This document shows positions 17,297 to 24,848 of a DNA stretch of 64,000 nt, one piece after another. Position numbers and translations under genes: made by a program. The first letter of the stretch is position 1; every line of letters begins with the position of its first letter. Origin of the DNA: JAJRAN01 sp963827135 (GTDB lineage Archaea > Thermoplasmatota > Thermoplasmata > Methanomassiliicoccales > UBA472); contig CAWGZX010000007.1 of the NCBI GenBank assembly GCA_963827135.1, positions 29,687 through 93,686 of the forward strand. Reading direction: 5' to 3'. The notes below the pieces were generated by a model. It saw nothing but the letters and a program-made list of their open reading frames with translations. It made no database searches and was not told where the DNA came from.

Positions 17297-18325
17297 ATGA
17301 CCGAGGCCAAACCCCTGATAAGGAGCAAGGCGCCCTTGCGCATCTCCTTCGCCGGAGGCGGAACTGACGTCCCACCCTATAGCGAGGAACGCGGAGGGAT
17401 CGTGCTCTCGGCCACCATCGACATGCACGCCTACTGTACCATAGCCCCGCGCCAGGACCGCGAGATGCGCGTCCGCTCCCTGGACTTCGCCAAGGACGAG
17501 AGCTGGTCGGCGACCGGGGCCATGCTTCGGTACGACGGCAACCTGGATCTGATCAAGGCCGTGCTCAACCATTTCGAGGTCAAGAACGGCTTCGATATGT
17601 TCCTCCACAGCGACGCGCCCCCGGGCTCGGGTCTGGGAGGATCCTCGACGGTCATGGTCTCCCTTATCGGCGCGGTCTCCGAGTGGCTCTCGGTGCCCAT
17701 GTCCCAATACGATGTGGCTAAGCTGGCCTACATCCTGGAGAGGGAGGAGCTCGGCTTCCCCGGTGGCAGACAGGACCATTATTCCGCCACATTCGGGGGC
17801 TTCAACCTGCTGGAGTTCAGGAAGGAGGACACGCTAGTGACCCCGTTGCGGATAAAGGCGGACGTGCTCAACGAGCTCCACTACCACCTTCTCCTCTGTT
17901 ATACTGGCAAGACCCGCGATTCCGGCGGGATCATCGAATCCCAGCGGTCGGGGGTGAGGGAGGGGCAGAGGCAAGTCATCGAAGCCCTTGACAACGCGAA
18001 GAGGCTCGCCCTCGAGACCAAGGACGCCCTGATGCGGGGCGAGATCCGCAGGATCGGGGAGCTGCTGCACGAGTCCTGGGAGCAGAAGAAGCGCTTCACC
18101 AGCCACATCACCAACCCTCACATCGATAAGATTTACTCCACTGCAAGGGAGAACGGCGCCATCGGCGGGAAGATATCAGGCGCGGGAGGAGGGGGCTACA
18201 TGTTCTTCATCTGCGACTATGAGCGGAAGCACCTTGTGGCCGACAGCCTGGTGAAGCTTGGGGTGACGGTGCAGAACTTCTCCTTCGAGAAGAACGGTCT
18301 GCAGACCTGGAGATACAAGGCATGA
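17297..18325 (+). CDS. hddA: D-glycero-D-manno-heptose 7-phosphate kinase-like GHMP kinase
   Basis: 342 residues of the GHMP kinase fold. RSKAPLRISFAGGGTDVPPYSEERGG is the HddA-type N-terminus; PGSGLGGSSTVMVSLI is the ATP phosphate loop; KISGAGGGGYMFF is the C-terminal motif 3. In the GDP-heptose pathway this enzyme phosphorylates D-glycero-D-manno-heptose 7-phosphate at O-1. The assignment is supported by the next gene, which overlaps by 4 bp and encodes the isomerase and phosphatase of the same route. A fucokinase-like sugar kinase is the alternative if the context misleads. Confidence 0.85.
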   Translation: MTEAKPLIRSKAPLRISFAGGGTDVPPYSEERGGIVLSATIDMHAYCTIAPRQDREMRVRSLDFAKDESWSATGAMLRYDGNLDLIKAVLNHFEVKNGFDMFLHSDAPPGSGLGGSSTVMVSLIGAVSEWLSVPMSQYDVAKLAYILEREELGFPGGRQDHYSATFGGFNLLEFRKEDTLVTPLRIKADVLNELHYHLLLCYTGKTRDSGGIIESQRSGVREGQRQVIEALDNAKRLALETKDALMRGEIRRIGELLHESWEQKKRFTSHITNPHIDKIYSTARENGAIGGKISGAGGGGYMFFICDYERKHLVADSLVKLGVTVQNFSFEKNGLQTWRYKA

Positions 18326-19356
18326 GCGAGCTTGTGCGCAGGGAGCTTAGGGAAAGCGCGGCGATCATCGCGTCCGTCGATGACGACCAGGTGCTGCTAG
18401 TTGCCGAAACCTTGGTGAAAGTTTTCAAAGCCAAGCGCAAGGTCGTGCTCTTCGGTAACGGGGGGAGCGCGGCCGATGCCCAGCACATCGCCGCCGAATT
18501 CTCCGGACGCTATATGATGGAGAGGGCGCCCTTGAACGCCATCGCTCTGACGAACCTCTCCAGCATAACCGCCATCGGCAACGACTACTCCTACGAGACG
18601 GTGTTCGAGCGCCAGGTCGAAGGCCATGTCCGGGAAGGGGACGCGGTCATCGGCATCTCCACCTCCGGCAACTCGAAGAACGTCCTCCGCGCCGTGGCCA
18701 AGGCCAAGGAGCTGGGGGCGGTGACCATCGGGTTCTCTGGCTCGGCCGGAATGCTGAAGGACGCGGTGGACGTGGCGCTGGTCATCGGCTCCAGGAGCAC
18801 GCCGCGGATACAGGAGGGGTACATGGCCGCTGCCCACATCATCTGCGGGCTGGTGGAGAAGGCGGTCTTCGGGCGCAGGGCGGTGTTCGTCGATCGCGAC
18901 GACACCATAGCCAAGGACGTCCCCTATTGCCCTTCGCCAGATGAGCTCGTGCTCTTTGGAGGCGTTGGAGGATCGATCAAGCGCCTGAACGACGCTGGCT
19001 TCCTGGTTATCGTGGTCACGAACCAGTCAGGGGTGGGGCGCGGCTATTTCACGGAATCCAAGCTCTCAGAGATCCACGACAAGATGCGCTCGGACCTGGC
19101 CCGCGACGGCGCCAAGCTGGACGCCATCTACTTCTGCCCTCATCTCCCTGAGGAGGGATGCGAGTGCCGCAAGCCCAACATCGGCATGGTGCTCCAGGCG
19201 ATGATGGACTTCGACATCGACCTCTCCACGTCCTTCGTGGTCGGGGACAGCGAGCGGGAAATGGAGCTCGCTCGGAGGATAGGGGCCAAGGGCATCCAGG
19301 TGAGCCCAGGCTTCGATTTCAATCAAGCTGTCGACCGGATCCTTAATGAGAGGTAG
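18322..19356 (+). CDS. gmhA: Fused phosphoheptose isomerase (GmhA) and heptose bisphosphate phosphatase (GmhB)
   Basis: 344 residues in two enzymes. Residues about 1-188 are a SIS-domain isomerase of the GmhA type (FGNGGSAADAQHIAAEFSGRYMMERAPLNAIALT, SGNSKNVLRA), which converts sedoheptulose 7-phosphate to heptose 7-phosphate. Residues about 190-344 are a HAD phosphatase of the GmhB type (VFVDRDDT nucleophile motif, VVTNQSGVGRGYF, the zinc loop CPHLPEEGCECRKPNIGM, VVGDSEREME), which removes the 7-phosphate. No stop or frame change separates them. With the overlapping kinase gene this covers three successive steps; the nucleotidyltransferase step could be done by the enzyme at 22680-23771, by inference only. 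Confidence 0.9.
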   Translation: MSELVRRELRESAAIIASVDDDQVLLVAETLVKVFKAKRKVVLFGNGGSAADAQHIAAEFSGRYMMERAPLNAIALTNLSSITAIGNDYSYETVFERQVEGHVREGDAVIGISTSGNSKNVLRAVAKAKELGAVTIGFSGSAGMLKDAVDVALVIGSRSTPRIQEGYMAAAHIICGLVEKAVFGRRAVFVDRDDTIAKDVPYCPSPDELVLFGGVGGSIKRLNDAGFLVIVVTNQSGVGRGYFTESKLSEIHDKMRSDLARDGAKLDAIYFCPHLPEEGCECRKPNIGMVLQAMMDFDIDLSTSFVVGDSEREMELARRIGAKGIQVSPGFDFNQAVDRILNER

Positions 19357-19358
19357 GC

Positions 19359-20246
19359 TCACGACCTGCCCAGGTCCTTGGTGGACTTGACCTGCTGCCA
19401 GACCGACTTGTCGCCCTTGTCCAATGCCACGTAGAGCGTGGCATATGCCCGGGAATAGGCCTCCAGCAACATGGCGGTCAATGCCTTCCTCATGCCCCCC
19501 TTGTTCTCCTTTAGGAACGAGATGTATGCCTGGAACAACAGCCGGGAGTCCCAGGTCGGGATGTCATAGTCGAAGAGGCGCTTCATGTACTTCTCCCCGA
19601 TGTTCACGCGGGTGCGCTGCTTCACGAAGTCCTCCAGGTTCTCGGGGCCTTTGTTGTAGACGATGGCCTGGGAGGCGTAGACGGTGCTCAGCCCTTTCCT
19701 CTCAAGCTCCATGCGGATGATGTCCTCGTCGGACTGCGTGCTGGTAGGGAGCCTCTTATCCAAGCGGCGGAAGGCCATTAGCTCCCCGACCTTGGGATAG
19801 ATCATCGCCACGCGGTGGTGCATGTCCCAGAGCATGTTGACTGCGAAACCTACCATCGTATCCTTACCATTCACTGGGACCGGATGGCCGCCGACCACTC
19901 CTACCTCCTCGTCCTTGAAAGGCTCGAGGAGGGCCTGGAGCGACCCTGGCTCGAGACGGTTATCGGCATTGGCCAGCACCAGGATATCACCTTTCGCAAC
20001 AGACATGAACAAGTTGATGGCCGAGTTCTTCCCTTCGCGCCTTTCCTGCCTCATCAACCGAACCCGTCTGTCGCTGGATTCGAACCCTCTTACGACCTCG
20101 TCGGTGTTGTCGGTACTGCCGCTCGAGATGGCGATGACCTCGAGGAGCTCGAAACCCTTCAGTTCCTGGCTTATGAGGGAGGCCAAGCAAGGGCCGATGT
20201 TCTTGCCCTCGTTATAAGCGCAAACCCCCACGGACACGGCATACAT
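19359..20246 (-). CDS. GT2-family glycosyltransferase
   Basis: 295 residues: SVGVCAYNEGKNIGPCLASL, ISSGSTDNTDEVV and a VLANADNRL motif in place of the classic DxD, with TSTQSDEDIIRMELERKG later in the catalytic domain and a C-terminal amphipathic region. The ATG at 20246 lies about 28 bp from a minus-strand TATA box (TTATATAA, 20272-20279), indicating a leaderless mRNA. Belongs to the glycan island; convergent with the GmhA-GmhB gene. Product unknown. Confidence 0.85.
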   Translation of the reverse strand: MYAVSVGVCAYNEGKNIGPCLASLISQELKGFELLEVIAISSGSTDNTDEVVRGFESSDRRVRLMRQERREGKNSAINLFMSVAKGDILVLANADNRLEPGSLQALLEPFKDEEVGVVGGHPVPVNGKDTMVGFAVNMLWDMHHRVAMIYPKVGELMAFRRLDKRLPTSTQSDEDIIRMELERKGLSTVYASQAIVYNKGPENLEDFVKQRTRVNIGEKYMKRLFDYDIPTWDSRLLFQAYISFLKENKGGMRKALTAMLLEAYSRAYATLYVALDKGDKSVWQQVKSTKDLGRS

Positions 20247-20271
20247 GGTCTAGGTCCCAATTCGCTCAGCG

Positions 20272-20279
20272 TTATATAA
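20272..20279 (-). promoter_or_regulatory. TATA box of the GT2 gene at 19359-20246
   Basis: Palindromic TTATATAA centred about 29 bp upstream of the ATG at 20246. Confidence 0.5.
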
Positions 20280-20408
20280 GCTAGCATCCGGCAGGCGCCT
20301 GAATACGCGCTGCTAACGCCTTGTGGCTGGCTCGGAGGGATGTTTTTATTTCAACAATCTTATGAAATAGTAAGGGATTTATACTCCTATTCCATTGTTT
20401 CGAAGGAT

Positions 20409-21239
20409 ATGGGAGAGGCGCAGGGAGGGGTAGACTACGGTCTTTTCACCGTCGTCATCCCCACTTTGAACGAGGTGGGCAACGTCAGGGCCATGATCGA
20501 GGAGCTATTCCATGCTTATCCTGGCGTTCGGATCACGGTGGTGGATGATGGCTCTAAGGATGGTACGGCCGAGTCGGTCCTTTCGCTGCAGAAGAACCTC
20601 CTCGGACTGAAGCTCATCCAAAGAGACCCTAAGGAGAAGGGGCTCACTGGCGCCGTGGTGGAAGGTATCAAGTCCGTTGAGACTTTGGGGTTCGTGGTCA
20701 TGGACTGCGACTTCCAACACCCTCCGTCCAAGGCCCAGGACCTGATGGCCGAGGTGCAGAATGGGGCAGATATGGTGGTGGCGGTTCGCGAGAACATGGA
20801 GCCCCTGAGCTTCACCCGGAGGTTAGGGTCTGGCGGGGCGCATCGACTCGCCTCCGCCTACCTTTGGTTCGTCAGGAGGCCCACCACCACGGACACCATG
20901 AGCGGCTTCTTCGCCATGAGGACACAGCTTGCCAAGAATATCATCGCCAAGAACGAGGACAAGTTCGAGAAGAGGGGATTCAAGGTCCTCTTTGACATGT
21001 TGAGGTTCGCGCCCCGCGAGACCGAGGTCATCGAATCATCCTTTGAGTTCGGGGACAGGGCGAGCGGGCAGTCGAAGTTGAGCTCCGATGTCGCCCTTTC
21101 GGTGCTGAGGCAATGTGGATTGGGAGGGAAGGTCGCTAGTGGCACGCTGCATTTCTTCCTCATCAACAAGGCTGGAAGGGCGGTCGGCTTCATTCTACTA
21201 GCAGCCATCTTCGTATTCGTCATCTCCTTTGCCGCGTAA
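20409..21239 (+). CDS. Dolichyl-phosphate sugar synthase-like GT2 glycosyltransferase
   Basis: 276 residues from ATG 20409, preferred because a TATA-like TTTATACT at about 20379-20386 lies 26 bp upstream; the longer frame from 20340 would begin inside the promoter. FTVVIPTLNEVGNVRAMIEEL, VVDDGSKDGTAESV, VVMDCDFQHPPS and the MSGFFAMR motif are those of DPM1-type enzymes that load a sugar from NDP-sugar onto polyprenyl phosphate. A single C-terminal helix (AVGFILLAAIFVFVISFAA) anchors it. It would supply lipid-linked sugar to the GT-C enzyme of the island. Confidence 0.87.
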   Translation: MGEAQGGVDYGLFTVVIPTLNEVGNVRAMIEELFHAYPGVRITVVDDGSKDGTAESVLSLQKNLLGLKLIQRDPKEKGLTGAVVEGIKSVETLGFVVMDCDFQHPPSKAQDLMAEVQNGADMVVAVRENMEPLSFTRRLGSGGAHRLASAYLWFVRRPTTTDTMSGFFAMRTQLAKNIIAKNEDKFEKRGFKVLFDMLRFAPRETEVIESSFEFGDRASGQSKLSSDVALSVLRQCGLGGKVASGTLHFFLINKAGRAVGFILLAAIFVFVISFAA

Positions 21240-21353
21240 TGATGATTATCGTATCCGAATTTCGAATTCCAACATAATGAAGATTTATTAGCGCGCTTAA
21301 TCGCTAAGTAGAATCGAAATCATTTTCTACAAAGGCGTTCCAATTAGAGCTTG

Positions 21354-21740
21354 ATGTCGACCAAGCAGTTCGAGGTTTCTATATTGGACAAGCCTGGCGA
21401 GGTCGCCAGGGTTGCTGAGGTGCTGGCCAAGAACGCTGTGAACATCCGTGGGATCTCCACGGACCTGGGGAGGAGTTCGCCGGTGATCCACATCATCACC
21501 GACGATGAGGCGAGCGCGCGCCGTGTCCTGAAGGCGGGCGGATTCGCCTATGTGGAGCGCGAGATCCTGGTTATCTCCATGTCGGACAAGCCCGGGGAGC
21601 TAGCTAAGGTCACGAGGAAGCTCGCCAAGGCGGGCATAAACATCGAGAGCATGTTCATACTGGGCGGTAAAGCCTCCGAGGTGCAGGTCGCCGTCGGGGT
21701 CGATCAGAGGGAACGGGCGCATGACCTGCTCTTAAAGTGA
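21354..21740 (+). CDS. Double ACT-domain protein
   Basis: 128 residues made of two ACT modules, residues about 5-65 (FEVSILDKPGEVARVAEVLAKNAVNIRG) and 70-128 (ILVISMSDKPGELAKVTRKLAKAGINIES). Both have the DKPGE(L/V)A turn that binds small ligands, usually amino acids. Stand-alone double ACT proteins are regulatory; the controlled enzyme is not identifiable from the neighbourhood. ATG at 21354. Confidence 0.82.
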   Translation: MSTKQFEVSILDKPGEVARVAEVLAKNAVNIRGISTDLGRSSPVIHIITDDEASARRVLKAGGFAYVEREILVISMSDKPGELAKVTRKLAKAGINIESMFILGGKASEVQVAVGVDQRERAHDLLLK

Positions 21741-21744
21741 GGCG

Positions 21745-22656
21745 CTAGGCCTCCTTCTTCCTTTTTCCGTTGCTCTCCTGGAACGAGACCAGGACGATGG
21801 CGGAGACGATAAGGGCGCCGCCAATGGCCGTCAGAGCGTTGGGCACCTCGCCCAGGATCAGGTAGGCGAAGATCATGGCGAACACGATCTCCAACAGCAA
21901 TATGATGGAGGAGTCGGTGGCGCCCTTGCCCTTGAGCCCAGCGATATAGAGCATGAAGGCACCGCCGGTGCAGATGAGGGCTACATACATGGCTGCCAGA
22001 AGTCCATTGGTGGGGAGGGCGTAGCTCTCGGTGAACAGCAGGGCGATGGGCAGGCTGGCGATAAGAGTGGTGACCACGACCGAGCTGGTCATCATCAGCA
22101 CATCTGGATACTTGTTGACAGCCTTCTTCTGGTAGACGATGTAGAAGGCCCAGACCACGCCCGCCGAAAGGACGAGGAGGTTGCCGGTCAGGCTGCCGTC
22201 CGTCAGCCCATTAAGATTCCCTCCGGTGGTGACGAAGAACACCCCGAACAGTCCGATCAGGAGACCGAATATGGTGAACTTGGTGATCTTCTCCTTGAGG
22301 ATGAGCGCGGCGAGTATGGCCACGAAAACCACGTTGATATCGATCAATAATACGGCGTTGGTGGCGGTGGTGCTGGTCATGCCCGCGTTCTGCAGGAAGA
22401 GACCGATGGCGTTCAGTCCACCCACCAGCCACAGGATCTTGTCCTTGAAGATGGACAGGTCGAAGTCGGTGAAAAGGTAGGCCACTAGGACCAGCACAGG
22501 GGCGGCAATGAGCCAGCGCAGCAGGGCGAAAAGGAAGGGGTCGACCTCTCCCACTCCGATCTTGGAGGCGACGAAGCTCGTGCCCCAAAGGAAGCTGGAG
22601 AGAATGAGGAATGCCTCGAACTTATCCACCCGGAAGCGCATCGCGCCCGAAACCAT
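21745..22656 (-). CDS. EamA-family (DMT) transporter
   Basis: 303 residues with ten membrane helices in two homologous halves. SSFLWGTSFVASKIGVGEVDPFLFALLRWL is the first EamA repeat and LLVLSAGVVWAFYIVYQKKAVNKYP the second. Members export or import metabolites such as amino acids or nucleotide sugars; substrate unknown. A C-terminal Lys-rich tail (SNGKRKKEA) is cytoplasmic. The start may be the ATG at 22656 or 22641 (MRFRVDKFEAF). Confidence 0.85.
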   Translation of the reverse strand: MVSGAMRFRVDKFEAFLILSSFLWGTSFVASKIGVGEVDPFLFALLRWLIAAPVLVLVAYLFTDFDLSIFKDKILWLVGGLNAIGLFLQNAGMTSTTATNAVLLIDINVVFVAILAALILKEKITKFTIFGLLIGLFGVFFVTTGGNLNGLTDGSLTGNLLVLSAGVVWAFYIVYQKKAVNKYPDVLMMTSSVVVTTLIASLPIALLFTESYALPTNGLLAAMYVALICTGGAFMLYIAGLKGKGATDSSIILLLEIVFAMIFAYLILGEVPNALTAIGGALIVSAIVLVSFQESNGKRKKEA

Positions 22657-22679
22657 TTACCAATATTTGAGCGCGCGCC

Positions 22680-23771
22680 CTAACCTTCTAGTGTTTTGCC
22701 CTCTAGCCTGGCCGGGCCTTTGACATTGACGTTGTCGCCGAGCACGCAGTCCTTGAGGGTGACGCCTTCCCCGATGAGGCAGTTGTCGCCAACGATGCTC
22801 CCCTCAAGGCAGGCTCCCTTCTGGACCAGGCAGGATGTAAGGACCAGGGAATCGACCACCTTGACCCCTCCTTCGACGATGCTGCCCTGGCCGACGCAGG
22901 AATTTTGCACGAGGGAGCCCTCTCCGAGGCGGACCTCATCACCTATGTAGACAGGACCGATGAGCTTCGCGCCGCTCGCGGAGAAGTCGCCCCCGACGAC
23001 CTTCCCCCGGATCTCGACGCCGGGGACATGGCGCTCGATCCCTTTGCGCTCGGCCATGCCCTGGTTAGCCCTGAGCAGGTCCACCGGGCGTCCGACATCG
23101 TGCCACATGCCCCGGAGGCGCGATCCGAAGAGAGGCTTGCCCTCCTCCATCAGCTTGGGGAATAGGTTCTTGGAGAAGTCGAACTTCGTGTCCTCGGGGA
23201 CATAATGGAAGACGTCCCGCTGGAGCACGTACACGCCAGCGTTGATCAGGTTGGAGAAGACCTCCTCGGTCTTGGGCTTCTCCTTGAAGCGCGAGATCCG
23301 CCCATCGTCCTCGAGGCCAACTATCCCGAACTGCTCGGGCCTTTCGACCTCGGTCAAGGCGATGGTGGCCTCCGCCCTGGTGGCCTTGTGGAAGCGTATC
23401 AGGTGCTCAAAATCTATGTCCATCAATACGTCTCCCATGGCCACGACGAAGGTCTCGGGCAGCTTGCTCTCCAGTAGCTTGACGGCCCCGGCGGTCCCGG
23501 CAGGCTCCTCCTCGAAAGCGAACACGATCTCCAGGCCGAACCTCTTGCCGTCGCCTATCGCCTTCACAACCTCCATCGATTTGAAGCCACATGCCAGGTA
23601 GACCTTTCGTATCCCGGCGACGCTCAAGGCCCTCAAGGTGTACTCCACGCAAGGCCTGCCCAGGATCGGCAGCAATGGCTTGGGGCGATTGTTGGTCAGG
23701 GGACGCAGGCGTGTTCCCTCGCCTCCCACTAGGACTACCGCATCGGTGACGCCGTGGTTAATTGCCCTCAC
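22680..23771 (-). CDS. Sugar-phosphate nucleotidyltransferase with left-handed beta-helix domain
   Basis: 363 residues from GTG 23771 (the frame extends to a GTG at 23789, but the TATA box at 23801-23809 puts the transcript start near 23780). Residues about 10-235 are an NTP_transferase domain (AVVLVGGEGTRLRPLTNNRPKPLLPILGRP, MGDVLMDIDFE, EKPKTEEV, GMWHDVGRP). The remainder is hexapeptide repeats of a left-handed beta helix. This makes NDP-sugars such as GDP-mannose, UDP-GlcNAc or, by context, possibly NDP-heptose. It ends the glycan island. Confidence 0.87.
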   Translation of the reverse strand: MRAINHGVTDAVVLVGGEGTRLRPLTNNRPKPLLPILGRPCVEYTLRALSVAGIRKVYLACGFKSMEVVKAIGDGKRFGLEIVFAFEEEPAGTAGAVKLLESKLPETFVVAMGDVLMDIDFEHLIRFHKATRAEATIALTEVERPEQFGIVGLEDDGRISRFKEKPKTEEVFSNLINAGVYVLQRDVFHYVPEDTKFDFSKNLFPKLMEEGKPLFGSRLRGMWHDVGRPVDLLRANQGMAERKGIERHVPGVEIRGKVVGGDFSASGAKLIGPVYIGDEVRLGEGSLVQNSCVGQGSIVEGGVKVVDSLVLTSCLVQKGACLEGSIVGDNCLIGEGVTLKDCVLGDNVNVKGPARLEGKTLEG

Positions 23772-23800
23772 CTCGACGTTAGACCGCACGCCCCCCTCGA

Positions 23801-23809
23801 TATATAAAA
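23801..23809 (-). promoter_or_regulatory. TATA box of the nucleotidyltransferase gene
   Basis: Minus strand reads TTTTATATA; its spacing favours the GTG at 23771 as the start codon over the one at 23789. Confidence 0.45.
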
Positions 23810-23837
23810 TTAGAGCGACCAGTATCGATGAGGAGCA

Positions 23838-24704
23838 TCAAGCCCAGAGCCTGGCCACGTTGTCCCCTCTCCCCGCGCCGATCAACCGGGAGACTGGCTC
23901 GCACTTCCCCCTGAGGAGGAAGAGCACTGGTCGATATCCCTCGTCGGATAGGGACTCGAAGTTGGCCATCCCCTTGGACACGATCAAATCGGCATCCTCC
24001 AGCTCCTTTCTCAATCTCTGACCGACCTTCGTCGCGTCGATGCCGACGGCAAAGGAATCCGTGGACAGGAGCTCATCGAAACATTCGTCCAGACGAGCGC
24101 GTATCGCGTCCTCCATCGTGACGTCCGTCAATATCGGCTCTCCCTTGACCACACCGATCACCTTCGGTCCGAGGCGCTTGATCTCCTCGACCAGCAATCG
24201 GTCCAGCACTGATTCTCCGCAGTTGTCCAGGAGATAGAGGACCTTGCCTCCTTTTCGCATCAGCTTCCGGGCCTGGGCAAGATCGTTTATGCGCAGCCCC
24301 TCCCCCACCAGCTTGTCGAAGCCCCTCACCAGCTCCTCCGGCCTCTCGAACCCGACGTCGATGCCGAAGTCCAGGACGTTGCCGGCAATGGCCACCCTCG
24401 CCGCCATCTCTAGACGGTCCTCGGCCTCCGCGACCATCCTTTCGGCTAAGGGGAAGACCAGTTCGGCGGCCTGGTCGCTCCTGCGCTTCAGGTCGGCGTA
24501 AGGGTCCTTGGACCCACTGATGGCGTACGCCCTCTCATGAACCAATGTCGCCAGCTTGGCCGAGTTCATTCCCTTGGGGAAACCGGAAGAGAGCACGTGC
24601 AGGCTCTCGGCCATCGCCTCCTCTGCCCTCTCGGGGGCGACCAGCTGTACCTCGTATAGGACACGGTTCAATAGGCAAGGGACGCACTCCGAGGCGAACT
24701 GCAT
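23838..24704 (-). CDS. DUF89 (ARMT1-like) damage-control phosphatase
   Basis: 288 residues of the archaeal DUF89 family. ASECVPCLLNRVLYE holds the N-terminal CxxC; AIAGNVLDFGIDV, LLDNCGESVLDRLL and KGMANFESL are the conserved metal and phosphate-binding motifs. Characterised relatives are metal-dependent phosphatases that remove damaged or overflow phosphometabolites such as sugar phosphates. The adjacent sugar-phosphate genes make a housekeeping role for glycan precursors plausible but not shown. Confidence 0.88.
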   Translation of the reverse strand: MQFASECVPCLLNRVLYEVQLVAPERAEEAMAESLHVLSSGFPKGMNSAKLATLVHERAYAISGSKDPYADLKRRSDQAAELVFPLAERMVAEAEDRLEMAARVAIAGNVLDFGIDVGFERPEELVRGFDKLVGEGLRINDLAQARKLMRKGGKVLYLLDNCGESVLDRLLVEEIKRLGPKVIGVVKGEPILTDVTMEDAIRARLDECFDELLSTDSFAVGIDATKVGQRLRKELEDADLIVSKGMANFESLSDEGYRPVLFLLRGKCEPVSRLIGAGRGDNVARLWA

Positions 24705-24809
24705 GCGGCAGCGAAGAGCATCGTCGCCTATAATGCTTCGGGGGGGTGCTCGTGGAAGCTTGATGGCCGGCCCGTTTCAAGTCTCATTCTTTGTTGGCCT
24801 CACCAAAGA

Positions 24810-24815
24810 TTTATA
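24810..24815 (+). promoter_or_regulatory. TATA box of cdc48
   Basis: AAAGATTTATACC with TTTATA at 24810-24815; the transcript would start about 10 nt ahead of the ATG at 24849. Confidence 0.5.
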
Positions 24816-24848
24816 CCAAGTCCAGACGTTTTTCGAGCCGAGGGGGCC

